From Fremontodendron californicum (taxonomy: Eukaryota > Streptophyta > Magnoliopsida > Malvales > Malvaceae): DNA of 64,000 nt. The stretch spans positions 8,313,501 through 8,377,500 of the forward strand of contig JAULJL010000025.1 of the NCBI GenBank assembly GCA_030761205.1, written 5' to 3'. The notes beneath the pieces were generated by a model. The model did no database searches, had not been told where the DNA came from, and saw nothing but the letters and a program-made list of their open reading frames with translations. Positions within the stretch are counted from its first letter, which is position 1. Every line of letters begins with the position of its first letter. Positions 25,798-38,953 of the stretch are shown here, one piece after another. The position numbers and the translations under genes are program-made.

Positions 25798-28700
25798 ATG
25801 GCTGAAGGCAAGCTCGACCTGCCTGACGATCTCCTTTCTTCTAAGCCGTCTGATAGCCCGTGGACTTCCAAAGGTACTTCCTCTCTCATTCATTACTTTC
25901 CATTCATTTCCATACGGTTTTTCTTTCGTGTTTATTCGCTCGATTTTTGCTGACGTTAGAGCAAATGTGAGATTTCGGGATTTGATCGAATCGATCTCAA
26001 CTGTAGCCTATCCGAGTACTCGTAGGATTTAATTTGTGTTACTGGATTCGAACTTCCTTTTTTAGGGTTTTGAACTTCTTGAACTTTTATTTTATTATTT
26101 TCGGTCAATTACAAGATTGATTCGATAGTCGAACTTTTTTTTTTAATTTTATTTTTCATATTAGGGCATGGTTCATACTCTCTTTGATTGTCGCGGAAAA
26201 ATAGTAATTAATGCTGCGTTTCATTTTCTTTATTTAATAGAACAGCTATCATCTAGTGTTTTAGTTGATTAATTATTGAACTTATAACGTTACTGCTCGA
26301 TTTCGCAAGTAACTGAGTACATTATGGTTGCTGGGAGATCTTGATTCTGAATATCAATTATGCTATGTCTGGAAATATGAATTTAAAATTTAAAATTTTG
26401 GATTTGGATTTCATTTACTATATAAATTGTGAGAATGAAATTCATATATTATGTCTCAATTAGTTAAGATTCAATATGATTATATATTTGAAAGGTATAA
26501 AAACATGAATTTCAAATTCACAAATATCTATAGGTATTTCAAATTCACCACTAAATATACATCCAACAAATCTATGAATTTGAAAAATAATCATGAATGT
26601 TACATTTGCATATGTTTTATTACACAATATACACTATTTTTGAAATCCAAATTCATCTTTTGAAATCCAAGTTTCCAAACGCAACCTTAATATTTTCTTG
26701 ACCTATCATTGTTTTTGTTATGTGGTTTCTGCTGGGGAGAACGAATGTGTCAAAGAGTTCTCTTGTTGGCTATCATACTGTGCATGAAATAAATTTTATA
26801 CATAAGAATTTAATGTTGTCTTCTGTTTTCACCTTTGCACATCTTACAATTATGAAGCTTCGGGAGGAAATGAGGAAAAAGTTGATGCATTGAAAGGTAG
26901 CTTTATGTCCATTGATCTTGCAGTGCTTTTGTTGTCAAATAAGGAGTAACTTGGTCTTAGCTATTTTGCTTGTTTCTGTCATTTCTTTTTCTCGGGGATT
27001 TTGCTTGTTTTTGAGTAACACTTGATTTGATTTAACTGTTTGCTGCAGATCAACTGGCATCAGAGAGCAACATTCCTTTATCTCCACAATGGCTTTATGC
27101 TAAACCCACCGAGACAAAGATGGTATATAGGTTTCTCGAGTTTTATTTTTTTTTTTCATTTTTATAATATTGACATGTTTATCTGATTTGCTATACTGCT
27201 CCTTTTTGCTCCTTAATCTGCTTGTTGATTTTTGGGTTGATGGAGCTAAAGTTTTACACTCTTAATATGTAATTCTTTTAGGGAAATTCGCAATTGTAAA
27301 TTTTCTTAATAAATTCATTGTTGGAAAATATGTTAGTGTCCAGTCAGTTGGAGCCTCAATTTTATCTTCTAATTAGTCTACCTCATCTGCTGCTTAAACA
27401 TATCATGGTTTTGTATTGCTGAAGTTGTTAAAGCTTCTCTTTTAATTTTATGTTGGAAAAACAAAAGCAGCATTCTACCTAGTACATGTTACCTGTCCCA
27501 AAGGTCATACATGTACCTTGGATACTCTCCTACCCATCAGGTCTTACTAGGTTACTATTATTAATAAGACTTGGACCACAATAGTAGCTTTAAACTAAGA
27601 GTTCAGATAATCTTTTAAGGCTATACATATGCATGTGATGGCGGTTCAGGCATTGTGGTATAAATTTTTAGTTTTTCCCCCAGCATTTCTGCTGCAGGTT
27701 AGATATATTGTATCATGGAACTTGATTGCTTTTCCTGCTCATTGATTTCACAAAATTGGACACAAATTTGAGTGAGACAATTAGACATGTATACATTTAT
27801 AACAGTATGTGCATTCAATCTTTGGCATACTCCTTTGCATAAAATATTGTTTTCCATCCTGGTCACTTGGGACTTGCAACTTCTGTACAGAAAATGAATC
27901 CATGTTTTTGCTTGTTCTTGTAGTAGTATTTCCTAAAACAAGCTTTATTGAAGTACTTTGATCACCTTTGGCTTTATTAAGGTATTGCCGAATGTTATAC
28001 TGCAGTGCATGCTTCCCTTACTGTTTTGACATGTATCACAGGATACAAGTGCTCCAAATTCCGTGTCTACTGGCAATGATCCCAACCAGAAAGAGGGCTG
28101 TTGCTTGGATGGATTTGAGGAGAAAAAAGATTGGAGGAGGACTCTGACTGAGAGTGAAAGTAGTCGCCGCTGGCGTGAAGAGGAAAGAGAAACAGGCTTA
28201 CTCAGCAGTAGGAGAGACCGCTGGAAAGGAGAGCGTCATGTTGACACTACTTCAACGAGGGAAATGACTGAAAGTAGATCTTTGTCATCCTCTGATCGAC
28301 ATGATGGTAACATCCGCAAGCCTGGGCATGAATCTCGCCGTGATAGCAAATGGTCATCTAGGTGGGGTCCTGAAGATAAAGAGAAGGAATCCCGATCTGA
28401 GAAGACGGATGCTGAAAAGGAGAAGGAAAATACTCACAGTGACAATCAGCCATTTCTTAGTAGCAATCGTTCAGTTTCTGAGCATGGCACAGATTCTCGT
28501 GATAAATGGAGGCCACGCCATAGAATGGAGTTGCATTCAAGTGGTTTAACTTCCTCCCATGCTGCTCCTGGATTTGGACCTGAGAAAGGAAGGTTGGAGA
28601 GTCATAACCCTGGTTTTACCATTGGACGGGGAAGGTCAACTGGTATTGGACGGTCTTCATGTGCAAGCCCTATCAGTGCCATTCACTCATTTAAAAGTGA

Positions 28701-31700
28701 AAGTGTCCCTGGAAAACCAAACCTTTCTGCTGATACTTTTCGCTATCCTAGAGGGAAGCTGCTTGACATTTATCGCAGGCAAAAGCTTGATCCGTCTTTT
28801 GCTGCCATGCCTGATGGGATGGAAGAATCAACTCCTTCAACTCAAGTGGGCATTATTGAACCATTGGCTTTTGTTGCACCTGACACTGAAGAGGAGGTAA
28901 CATATACTTTTTTGTGATTAGCTTCCCTCTGTTCATATAGTGATTTGTTACTCTACGTTTTTCCTTGCTTTGGTAATTGATTAGTTTGTTCTCATAACAA
29001 GTACAGACTATCCTTAGTGATATGTGGAGGGGTAAGGTTACCAGCAGTGTAGTGTACAATTCATGTATACAGGGGAAATCAAATAAAGGTACATATTTAT
29101 ACTTCAATCTTACCTCAATTTTTCTATGCTTGATGGTTTATCTGACTCTTTCAATTCCATGTGTAGAAGTTGGAGACTTAGAATCCTCCAAGGAGAACCA
29201 GGGTATCCTCAGTCAAATTCTCACTGGAGCAATTTATGATACCTTACAAGAAGCTGCAAGTGCTGATGCATTTCGAGGTCCTATTGTAGCTGGTAAGTGA
29301 TGATATGTCTATTACTCGGAAAGGGAAAGATAATTTGGTTTAAGTCAATTGTCCTGGTTTTACATAAATTGGAAATATGGTGCTACAACTTTTTAGATGC
29401 AGGAAGGAAACTGAATGTGTTTTGTTTCAGGAAAAGGAGTTACTCATGAAGAAGAGGATAACATTGCTTTCTGCCCATCAAATTCAGATGGAAATATACC
29501 TACAGTCCCTAAAACTAATGGCGTTCGTAGTGCAACAGGGATTGGTTCTATTCACATTAATATGAGTGAAAAATGGCAGATGGACTTTGCTTCTTCTGGC
29601 CATCCTCGATTTGATGGCAATGAGTCAACCCCTTCTTTTGACATCAAATTGAATCTTCCTGTTGATTCAAGTTCTCTATTTCATGTGGCCTTTGAGCAAA
29701 ATCATAGTGATGGGCAGCTAATGGAGAGTAACAGCGAGGCAACGAGTTTGGGAGGGGGAACTTCTCCTGAAGAGTTTACTTTGTTTTACATTGATCCTCA
29801 GGGGAATACCCAGGGTCCGTTCCTTGTGGCTGACATCATAATGTGGTTTGAACAAGGTTTCTTTGGGCTTGACTTGCCAGTATGTCTGGGCGATTCTCCT
29901 GAAGGAACACCTTTTCAAGAATTGGGTGATATCATGCCACAGCTGAAAGCCAAAGATGGACTAGAGGAGTCTAGGGCTTTGGGAGGAAATTTTGAAGCTA
30001 GTCCCCCCGCTTCTGCTCCAGTCAGCAACATTTCAGATTCATCCACAGAAAATGATCTGCGTCACCCAGTGTCTGAGTTCAACAACCTCTCATCGCAACA
30101 TGTTCATTCAAGAATTTCTGAGCCTGAGGCTCCACTGCAGATGCCACATTCTAAGGGTCAAAATTTTGAAGATTTTGTTGAACATCCACTGCAGATGCCA
30201 CATTCTAAGGGTCAAAATTTTGAAGATTTTGAAGGTCTTTTATTTATACTTATTCAGTGTGTTTGAGCTGTATTAACCAGTAGTTCCAATTCTTCTGTAT
30301 ATTCTATGCTGATGATTAATTGTTTCTTTCCAGAAATTGAATTCGCAGGAAGATCAGGAAATTCTGGCTATCCTGTTGTGAAATCTTCTAGCCGAATTAA
30401 CGATCCTTTGGCAAATTCTGGTAGCCATCTGTCTCTTCCAAATGAGTTGACGGAAACTGGTATACCAAATCAAAATGATAATAAGTTGCATTGTTTTGGC
30501 TTATTGTGGTCTGAGCTTGAAGGTGCTCAATCAAGGAACAACCAATCTTCCAATGTTCCTTCTGGCATTGGGAGGGCTGCTCCATTTGGTCCTGTGGCTG
30601 ATCCAGCTGTTGTTGGAGAGCCTTGGTCTGATGTTTATAGGAAAAGTGTACTTCCTAACCACAACTTGTTTCAAGATGCTTTGGCTGCTCGGCATATTTC
30701 ACATGTGAAACAAGAATCAAACCATTTTGATTTAGCCAAGTGGCTTATGTCTCAACAAGTTCAGAAACAGCAGTTCCAACAGCTAAATATGTTGTCTCCT
30801 CATGGACGCGTTAATGAATCAGTTCTGGAACATGTGCCAAGTCAGTATCAGAATTTTGCTCACCAGCAACAATTGTCCAACCATTCTGCACCAGATATGG
30901 AACACCTTTTGGCTCTAGAGATGCAACAGCAGCGGCACCTTCAACTCCAGCAGTATCAATTGCAGCAACAGCTACAGTTCCATCAGCAGCAAAAGCTTTT
31001 ACAGGAGCAACAGCAGTCTCAAGTCCGAAAAGTTCTTATTGAGCAACTGTTGCGTGGTCAAATGCCTGACCCTGGCCTTGGACAGTCATATTTTGATCCT
31101 ATCAGATCCAAATATGTTCTTGATCAGGTTTTATTAGAGCAGCAGCTTATACATGAGCTTCAACAACAGTCGCATCATCATCCAAGACATGTTCCATCAA
31201 CAGAGCAGCTTATTCAAGCAAAATTTGGTCAAGCACCACAAGAAGAGCCTCAAAGAGACCTATTTGAATTAATTTTGCAGGCACAGAATGGACAACCGCA
31301 ATCTTTGGAGCATCAGCTTCTTCAACAAGAGCAGCTGCAGAGGCAGCTCTCAATGGGACTGAGACAGCATATTGAAGAAAGCGATGCAGACTCCATATGG
31401 CCAGCTGATCAGACCAATCAGCTTCTCAGGAACCATACTGGTATTAGCAGAGTTCATTCTTCAGGCTTTAGCCCATTAGACTTTTATCAACAACAGCAAC
31501 GACCTATCCATGAGGAGCAGCTAAGTCATCTAGAGCGCAATCTTTCATTAAAGGAGCAGCTTCGTCAAGGGCTTTTTGAGCCGCCTTCATTGCAATTTGA
31601 GCGATCAATGTCTTTGCCTGCTGTTGCTTCTGGTATTAATATGGATGTAGTAAATGCAATGGCTCGTGCTAAAGGTGTAGATAGACAGGAGCCAAGCAGA

Positions 31701-33799
31701 CATATGCAATCTGCTGGTCAAGCTGTAACATTTTCTTCTGGCATCCACCCTCATAATCCTCACCAATCTTTAGTCCCCAATCAGGTTGATGTTCCACAAT
31801 TGGATGCAAATGAGGGCTGCTGGTCTGAAAGCAATGGACAGCTAGGAAATGACTGGATGGAACCTCGATTCCAGAAATTGCATATCAATTCTGAACAGCA
31901 GAAAAGGGATTCAGAAGTCAAAATGACTTCTGAGAATCCTGCCTTATGGATGTCTGATGGGCTCAATGATGACAAGTCCAGGCAATTGTTGATAGAATTG
32001 CTGCATCAGAAATCTGGCCATCAAACTGAGTCATTAGATAGGGCCCCATCTGGCATCTATACAGGATCAAGTTCTTTGGATCACCCATTTAGTGTTCTAA
32101 CAGAGCAAGAGGCAGGTATAAACAAGTCATTTGTGGTAGGTTCTTATGTTTCAAGTTCATCTGAACCATCACATATTTCTTTAGCTGATAACCAGGCTGG
32201 CAGTTCAGAAAGCAGTGAAAGGCTGCCATTTAGAGCTGAATCTGGAGCATTTTCTGAGGGACAACCATTCTTGTCAAGCATCAATGAGAATGCTTATGCA
32301 ATTTACAGAGCTGCTAATGTGACTGGGTTGTTAACTGCGACCAAAGAACCATCAGATGTGGAGCGGAGAAACTATGGATCTAAAAGCGATCTGGTGACTA
32401 TAGGGTCAATGTTTGATGGTCAAGACAGCATGGGCAAGCCAGGAGGGTTTACTTATCCAGACCAAGGGGAGATTCCAATTAATGCTCTTAGCAGGCATTC
32501 TTCACTCGGTGTTTCTGGTAAGGTTTTTGCTATATGTATTTGATTTGTTGCTTTCCTTTTTGAAAAGAAAAAGGGAAATCTGACTTCAGATTGATTTTTT
32601 GAAATTTGTATAGGTGGTAATGCTGGCTTTTACAATGACCATATTGGATCATGCAATTCAGTTTCAGGCGATATAGCCAAAGATAGGTTAGTTTCATGTC
32701 CTTGATTTTCTTTCTTTTTTTACTTTAATAAACTGGATACTGTTGAGAAGCTATACGTTAAAGCCTGGATGGCCATGAAAGGAGTTATGAAAGAGCAGTT
32801 TTCATACATTTACACTAAGTTTGGACGTAAACATAGAAAGTGATTTTGTGTTTTTTGGTTACCTCAGCCCTTTGTTTTTTCGTGTTGTCATTTCCAAATA
32901 ACCTCAGCTTTGAATGTAATAGGAGTGTCTTTCTTATACTGCCTACAGTTTTGTTATCAACCAGTTGGAAACTTACATGTGCGGGATGATGACCCTCTAG
33001 TTTATGTATTGTTATATTAGTGGGTTACGCCTTTTCTTTTGTGACGAGTGCATCATAATTATGCTTTGCTCTTTTTGTCCTTTTGACAGTATGCAAGTCC
33101 CTGCCAAAGCACAAGACAATATGTTGCTGAGGCATATACCCGTCTCTTGTACTTCATTATCTCAGGAAGGATTGTCTGATCTCGTCTCTGATCCACCAAG
33201 CAGGGGAATAAATTCTTTAAGCAGCAACGAGGGTAATACTAGCATCTCAATACCTTATATATCTTTCAAAACTTTTTGGTGAGAAACATTGGGGGAAAGA
33301 TGGGTTGTGTTATCATTGAGGAGCATGAATTATTTCATTGTGTAACACCTCTACAGGCGTAATGACTTCTGTTGGAATCTTTCTGTTCTATTATGTATCA
33401 ATTTATATTTTCCTTTTAGTCTACACTTCTTGGAAGTAATGCTTTTCATGTCTGGTATTCCCAGGAGGAAAGCGAGATCCTGGGGGAAATCTAGCAAACC
33501 ATTTGGACATTGCAGCGGCATCTGCCAAGAAAGAGATGCGCTTCCGGCGTACATCATCATATGGTGATGGTGACGTCTCTGAGGCATCATTTATTGACAT
33601 GTTGAAAAGTAATGCAAAGAAGAATGCTATGCTGGAGGTCCATGTAACAGCAGGCCTTGAGTCTTCCGATGGGACCCAAGGGGGCCGGGGTGGCAAAAAG
33701 AAAGGAAAGAAAGGGAGGCAGATCGATCCTGCACTTCTTGGTTTTAAAGTCACAAGCAATCGCATTATGATGGGTGAAATACTACGTATAGATGATTAG
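25798..33799 (+). CDS. GYF domain-containing protein (EXA1/PSIG1 family), 11 exons
   Basis: Exons with GT/AG borders and consistent phase: 25798-25873, 26858-26896, 27049-27122, 28042-28896, 29007-29088, 29167-29292, 29431-30234, 30334-32517, 32614-32686, 33090-33232, 33465-33799; total 4,791 nt, 1,596 residues plus stop. The start MAEGKLDLPDDLLSSK matches family N-termini. Residues about 65-300 are rich in Arg, Glu, Asp and Ser. Y298-PRGK-LL fits the YX4L-hydrophobic eIF4E-binding motif. The GYF domain, about 531-590 (FYIDPQGNTQGPF, then W-F-x-x-G-F-F), should bind proline-rich ligands. A Gln-rich part spans about 880-930. The C-terminus (FRRTSSYGDG, GKKKGKKGRQIDPALLGF) is the most conserved family block. 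Known Arabidopsis relatives act in translational repression and immunity and are needed for potexvirus accumulation. No break is seen and the length is normal for the family, so it is probably functional. Paralogue identity is not resolved. Confidence 0.93.
30131..30234 (+). repeat. In-frame 54-bp tandem duplication at the end of exon 7
   Basis: The segment beginning CCACTGCAGATGCCACATTC occurs at 30132 and again at 30186, period 54 bp (18 codons). It duplicates PLQMPHSKGQNFEDF with a VEH linker. The second copy ends at the splice donor. The copies are virtually identical, so the event is recent relative to the gene. Confidence 0.85.
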
Positions 33800-33915
33800 A
33801 TCGTTTCTTCTGTAATTTCTGTACGACATCTTCCCTTCCCTTCCCTTGTAAGCTGTATAGGTTCAAAGCTCTTAGCGGAAAGCGTCTTCCTGATTAAAAT
33901 TCTATGACTTTTTTT
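33800..33915 (+). other. 3' UTR of the GYF gene
   Basis: After the TAG stop at 33797-33799 the sequence is T-rich with CCTTCCCTTCCC and 'tgtaatttctgta' elements. It runs to an ATTAAAATT polyadenylation-type signal near 33894 and a T-run beyond. The end point is an estimate. Confidence 0.5.
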
Positions 33916-34376
33916 TATTTTTTATTTTTAATCTACTTTGCTCACCTCTTGGTGAAAATGAGTTTACAGGGTGCGCTTATTTTTAAACTTGTGAGTTGTG
34001 ATCCTCAGTTAGACCGGAAATTTTAAACACAACCATTAATTCAACACGACATGAATGGGTTAAGCTTGTTAAACACTTTTAACTCATTTCATTAATCGTG
34101 CTAATTTTTATAATTTGACTTATTTAATTGGTTTATGATTTCCATTTAACGTAAATGTGTATTTAGTATAAAAAATGTATAGATAAATTTGACGTTTTAA
34201 TAATGATTTTGAACAATTAATTATAAATTTATTTACTAAATTGATAAGGATAAATGTAGTTATTTTTATGCTTGTTAAAATTAAATTACTAATAAATACT
34301 ATTTTTTCGTTTAAACAACTTATTCTTCTAAAAGAAAAAATTAAGTAGGTTAATTATTTTTAATCATGTCATTTGA
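33916..34376. other. AT-rich spacer
   Basis: No gene or repeat recognised between the GYF gene and the Mutator-like element. Confidence 0.5.
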
Positions 34377-34386
34377 TATAAAATTT

Positions 34387-35256
34387 GAGTTTTTTCTCGC
34401 AGTGGAATATTTTAAAAATTTTATTCTTTAATAGAAATAATAACAAGATACTTTAAGCCACATCATCCAACATTTCATATCGATCAAAACATGTTCTTGT
34501 CAAAAACTCACAATTTAAAAAGATCAAACTCGTCAATTCTTTCCAAGTTCCAACGTTTCTTATTTTTTTTAATTTTATTTTCAAAGTTTTTTTTTGGTTT
34601 CCCTTTACACCGTCGTGCAATTTTGCATGCAAGTTTTTCAAGGTTTTTCCGAAGACTCTTGGCTGCAAATTTCCATAGTTTCAATGGAAAATTTTGATGG
34701 ATCTTTAAGAAATCAATTAAGTTTGAATTTTCTGAAAATACCATATATAGATTTGAAGAGACCCTTGAAAGACGAAGAGCATAGTGAGAATTGAAGGTTC
34801 ATTTTCTAATTTTTTTTTTTTTAGGGTTATATTCAAAGTTTCTTTGGATTTTCTTTACACTGTCTTGCAGTTTTGCATTCCTAAACAAGGTACTCTAACC
34901 TACATAATTTTCATGTCATTTTTTATATTATATAAATAAAAGAGAAAAAATAAAGCCATCATTCCATATCAATAAGAAAATTCTGTCAAAAATTCACAAT
35001 TTAAAAAGAACAAACTCCAATCTTTCAATTTTCTGCCAAAATAAACCTTCAATTCTCCTTTCTGTTCTTCATCTTTGAAGGGACCCTTCAATTTATATAT
35101 GATATTTTCAACATATTCAAGCTTAATTGATTTCCTTAAGATCTACCACAATTCTCTATGACAGTCAAGAATCTCTAGAAAAACCTTGAAATAAATTTAA
35201 AACTACTCCTATTATTAAATAAAAATTTTAAAGTATCCCACTGTGGGAAAAAACTC
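34387..35256. mobile_element. Non-autonomous Mutator-like element (MULE-MITE), 870 bp
   Basis: Terminal inverted repeats of about 48 bp: left GAGTTTTTTCTCGCAGTGG at 34387, right ending CCCACTGTGGGAAAAAACTC at 35256. They are flanked by identical 10-bp duplications TATAAAATTT (34377-34386 and 35257-35266). A 9-11 bp duplication plus long terminal repeats is the Mutator pattern. Inside, 34455-34540 recurs in direct orientation at 34950-35030, and 34620-34810 recurs inverted at 35035-35215, so most of the element can fold on itself. No transposase. Open frames (for example 34594-34794) have no recognisable product. Confidence 0.8.
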
Positions 35257-35266
35257 TATAAAATTT

Positions 35267-37215
35267 ATTTTCGCGGCTTTAATGAACATGTAATAAGCGT
35301 ATTTGTTAAAAACTTACCTAACAAATTAAAAAAAAAAAAAAACCTTACCTAACAAATAAAATACGTAAACACGAACTGAAATCACTGTTAAGTTGTTTCA
35401 AATTATCATCCTTATGGACTTTGAGACGATTAGCTGGACATTGGTGGCTTTATTGTCTTCCTCAATTTGTCAAAAATTGGAAGATTTGAGAATTAGTGTG
35501 CTATCATGCACTTATAATCTTTAATTAGTATAATATAAAAAAGTAAGTTAAATACAAAGGTAAAAAAAAAAAGTTGTAAGTAGACTGAGAATTAAAAAAA
35601 TTAGAAATTAATTATAAAAACGTAATTTAGCATATTTCTTTATCATCTTAAGAATCATTGTATCTCAACTGTTTTCGTGCATTCATTTGTAACTCACAAC
35701 AAAAATTCAAGCTAAAAAAACTCATTAGAATTACACAAATATATATATATATATAATTTTTAAAAACTTGGCATCAAAGGTTCTTGAAGCAAAAAAAAAA
35801 AAAAAAACCCAGTTAAACACATAACAACTACAAAATCCATAATTAGATTGAACTCTATCTGATCAAGGAAAAAGAAATCATCATAAGTTAACCACTATAA
35901 CTTTTTTTTTAGTTATAGTTCAAAAACATAGTTTTCTCAATCCAAACTCTAATTTCATATGTAATCATGATAGCCACAATCTAAAAAGTTTTTTCAAATG
36001 TCAATTAATTATTTGAGTATAACCTATTGTTTTTATATACTATGAAGTATAAGAATAAAAAGATAAATGAGTTACCCTAAAAAATAAAAGTCCAATAAAC
36101 ATATAAATTTTAAGGAGATTAAATTATGGTAAAAATCTTAAAATTATGTTTAACAAAAATGCAATCAATATTTACTTGCATTTAACTATAGTATTTGGTT
36201 AAAGCACTTGTACCAATTTTTTTGCTATAACAGTAGCATATTATACATCAAAGCAAAATGTTAAAATTGAAAACAGAAATAGAAAAAAAACATTTGCTCC
36301 TTATTTTGTTCATGTAGGAAAATGTTGCATATTTAAGCAAATCTTACCCCTAAGTTGGAATGACAGTATTATTGCAGCCAAAACATTTATTTATGGTTTT
36401 AGCAAACACACTCGACACTTTAGTTGTTGCAGGTTTCTATTCAAAGGAGCTCATAATCATGATTGATCATAAATATGGTAACTCATTTAATCCAAAATAT
36501 AAGCAAGCATAGAGGCTTTAATAAAATTACCTCACTATTAATTGGTTTCTCTAACTTTGCAATTTTAGGTCTACCTAGAAAAAAGTTGACATTGAAATTG
36601 AAAGTCGGCTAGATCTGTCCACAAAATAAATAAATTTATGATCATGTTTAAATCTATTTTTGTAATTTTGCAAGTTGCACCTTCAAAGCTTTGTAAATCC
36701 TATCATTTATTTATTTATTTTTTGTTGAAAAGTTTATCAAAATGAGTCTTGCTATACAATACTCCTCGAAAGAAATTCTAGTTGTCATGCTACAGATTAA
36801 ATGTACATGTTAATATGAAATTTTGTGAAAAGCCTAATTGTGTAAATTATCACTTTCCAATCTTCTACAGACAAGTTGAGATATAATATTGAACATATAA
36901 TATACCTAAAAGTTAGAAAGGCATCTACCTAAACTTTGGAAATAAAAATAAAAAACATTGTGAGAAAAATTAGTTGTTGATTGTACATAAGTTGACTGGA
37001 TAACAGCATTGCTATTAGTTGCAGACAGATAAAGTGGAACTGACTGCTTCTTGCTGAGCTTTCGAGAATATAGACATCGAAATGTTTAACTAAACAAAAC
37101 TTAACTCACCATCATTACCAATAGTAGAATGCAACTTTATATAATTAGTACCAATTGTATTCGCATCAGAACTCAAATTTCCAATTTCATACAGAAAAAT
37201 ATCATCAACAGAACT
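35267..37215. other. AT-rich intergenic DNA, no gene recognised
   Basis: Long A runs and a short (TA)n at about 35740-35755. No coding frame, RNA gene or clear repeat structure found by eye. Confidence 0.5.
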
Positions 37216-37336
37216 GTTAAGTAGTGAAATCGCACTTCCACTCCTATGAGGTTGGACTCGTGGAGGCTAAGTGTTTGGCATGTAGAATGAGGTGTCAATG
37301 AGCCCATGATCCTCGGACATGGTTGGACAAGGTACT

Positions 37337-38836
37337 TGATAAGTGCGTATTATTTCCTTATTATATATTTTTATGAATTATAGGTATTTTGGAAGAGATG
37401 AAGTCAAAACATGTCAATTATGATGGTAAACAGCTTACAAAATCATAATCACAAGATGGAAGAAGACTTGGGAGTCAAAAAGATCAATTTCTTAGTGCTA
37501 GATGATCACGCAGATCTGACCTCCGGATCTTGTTGCAAGGAAATCATTATGTTAAAGTCATTATTTGAAGAAACTTCCTCTTGAGTTTTGAATCTGACTT
37601 GAATACCTTTCCAACGATAGTTTACACGCCTAAATCGAACAACGGATGGTCATCCAAATCAGCCAACGAAGTGAGAGACAATGCAGTAGTCGCGAAACCG
37701 ACATCAGCGAGCAAAATGTGCAAGTCAATGTACTTGGCGCCGAGGCGCCGGAAAGTACTGTCCTCAAAACCGGGAAAAACCACAAAACTCGAAAATCTTG
37801 CCTATTTTGCACTCCTTTGACTCCTAGCTTCCTTGATCAGCAATAAAGGGTTTCCAAGACTTGAAAGCTCTATAAATACCATCTTTTGAGCCACCAACTA
37901 GGACATGCTATTGATTATTTATCAATCTTCTTCTTCTTCTTCTTCTCTTAGTTTTATTTTATTTTTCTTCTTAGTTTCTTTTGAATATTCATGTTTATGT
38001 TAACTATGCCTATGCAAGGCTAAACTTTTATTTGGTTAAGGGTGATTTCAAAGCCCTAGACATGTTATGTAATTAATTTTCAGATTCTATTATATATTAG
38101 TTTTATATCAAAGTTGTTTATGTTCTTCTACAAAAATTGTTCATGATATTGTCTTGATTTGTTTAGGTTGCAAACTAGATAGATCTTGATTATTATCTAA
38201 TGCTAGTTTAGGAATCTTGATCCGTGTAATTGTCTTGATTTCTATTCAATAGTGGCAATTTGTAAATCATGATTATGTTGGGTTTTCAGGAATTATGAAG
38301 TGGAACATAACATAAGTTGAATGAATCTATGTTTATGTGTTTGTTGCTTAGATCAACCTATCTTTCTCATCATAAAGCTGCTATCACTTTGAATCTAATG
38401 ATGTTTATCTTAGGTTATTTGATAGTTAGAGATTAAGTAGTGGCGTTCGTCCTGCTTAACGAAAAACTAAGGAAGGATTGGGGTAACACAGGATATTGTT
38501 ATCTACGGTTGTTAACTTTGATAGATAATTGATATTGATAGATCTGAATTTGATTCTTAATGATGTCTAGTGGTGGAGAATGAACCTTTAGCCATATTTC
38601 TCACATCTGATCACTTCTTATTTATTTGCTTTCTTACTTTTTATTGATTGCTTTATTTTTAAACTGATTTAAAAAAAAAAACCCTTTTATTTTGTTTTCA
38701 TTGAATTTAAGTTTAAACTAATAATTCTTAAACTAAACACCAATCTCTGTGGACTCGACCATTGCTAATCACTATACTTTACAATTGATATTTTTAGTGC
38801 AAGGATTAAATAAGATATACTGTTTTGAGTGCATCA
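37337..38836 (+). mobile_element. Athila 5' LTR (1,500 bp)
   Basis: Starts TGATAAGTGCGTA, ends GAGTGCATCA. Relative to the 3' LTR it lacks about 60 bp just inside the start (between 'gtgcgta' and 'ttatttcc', and again before 'tatattttt') and shows scattered substitutions, so the insertion is older than the cargo element at 52826. Confidence 0.92.
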
Positions 38837-38842
38837 AGTTTT

Positions 38843-38861
38843 TGGCGCCGTTGCCGGGGAT
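38843..38861 (+). other. Primer binding site, tRNA-Asp type
   Basis: TGGCGCCGTTGCCGGGGAT, six bases after the LTR, is complementary to the 3' end of plant tRNA-Asp (…CCCCGGCAACGGCGCCA). The identical site is used by the minus-strand element at 60185-60203. Confidence 0.88.
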
Positions 38862-38953
38862 TGTTTTTTTTTTTATTTTTAGTTTATTAGTTATTTGGTT
38901 TAATCTTATTTTCTGTTTTAATTAGTTTATTTTCTTGTTTTATTTTTCAGTGA

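Noticed and set aside
28301..28900. Additional frames overlapping GYF exon 4
   Set aside because: Out-of-frame shadows of a well-supported coding exon.
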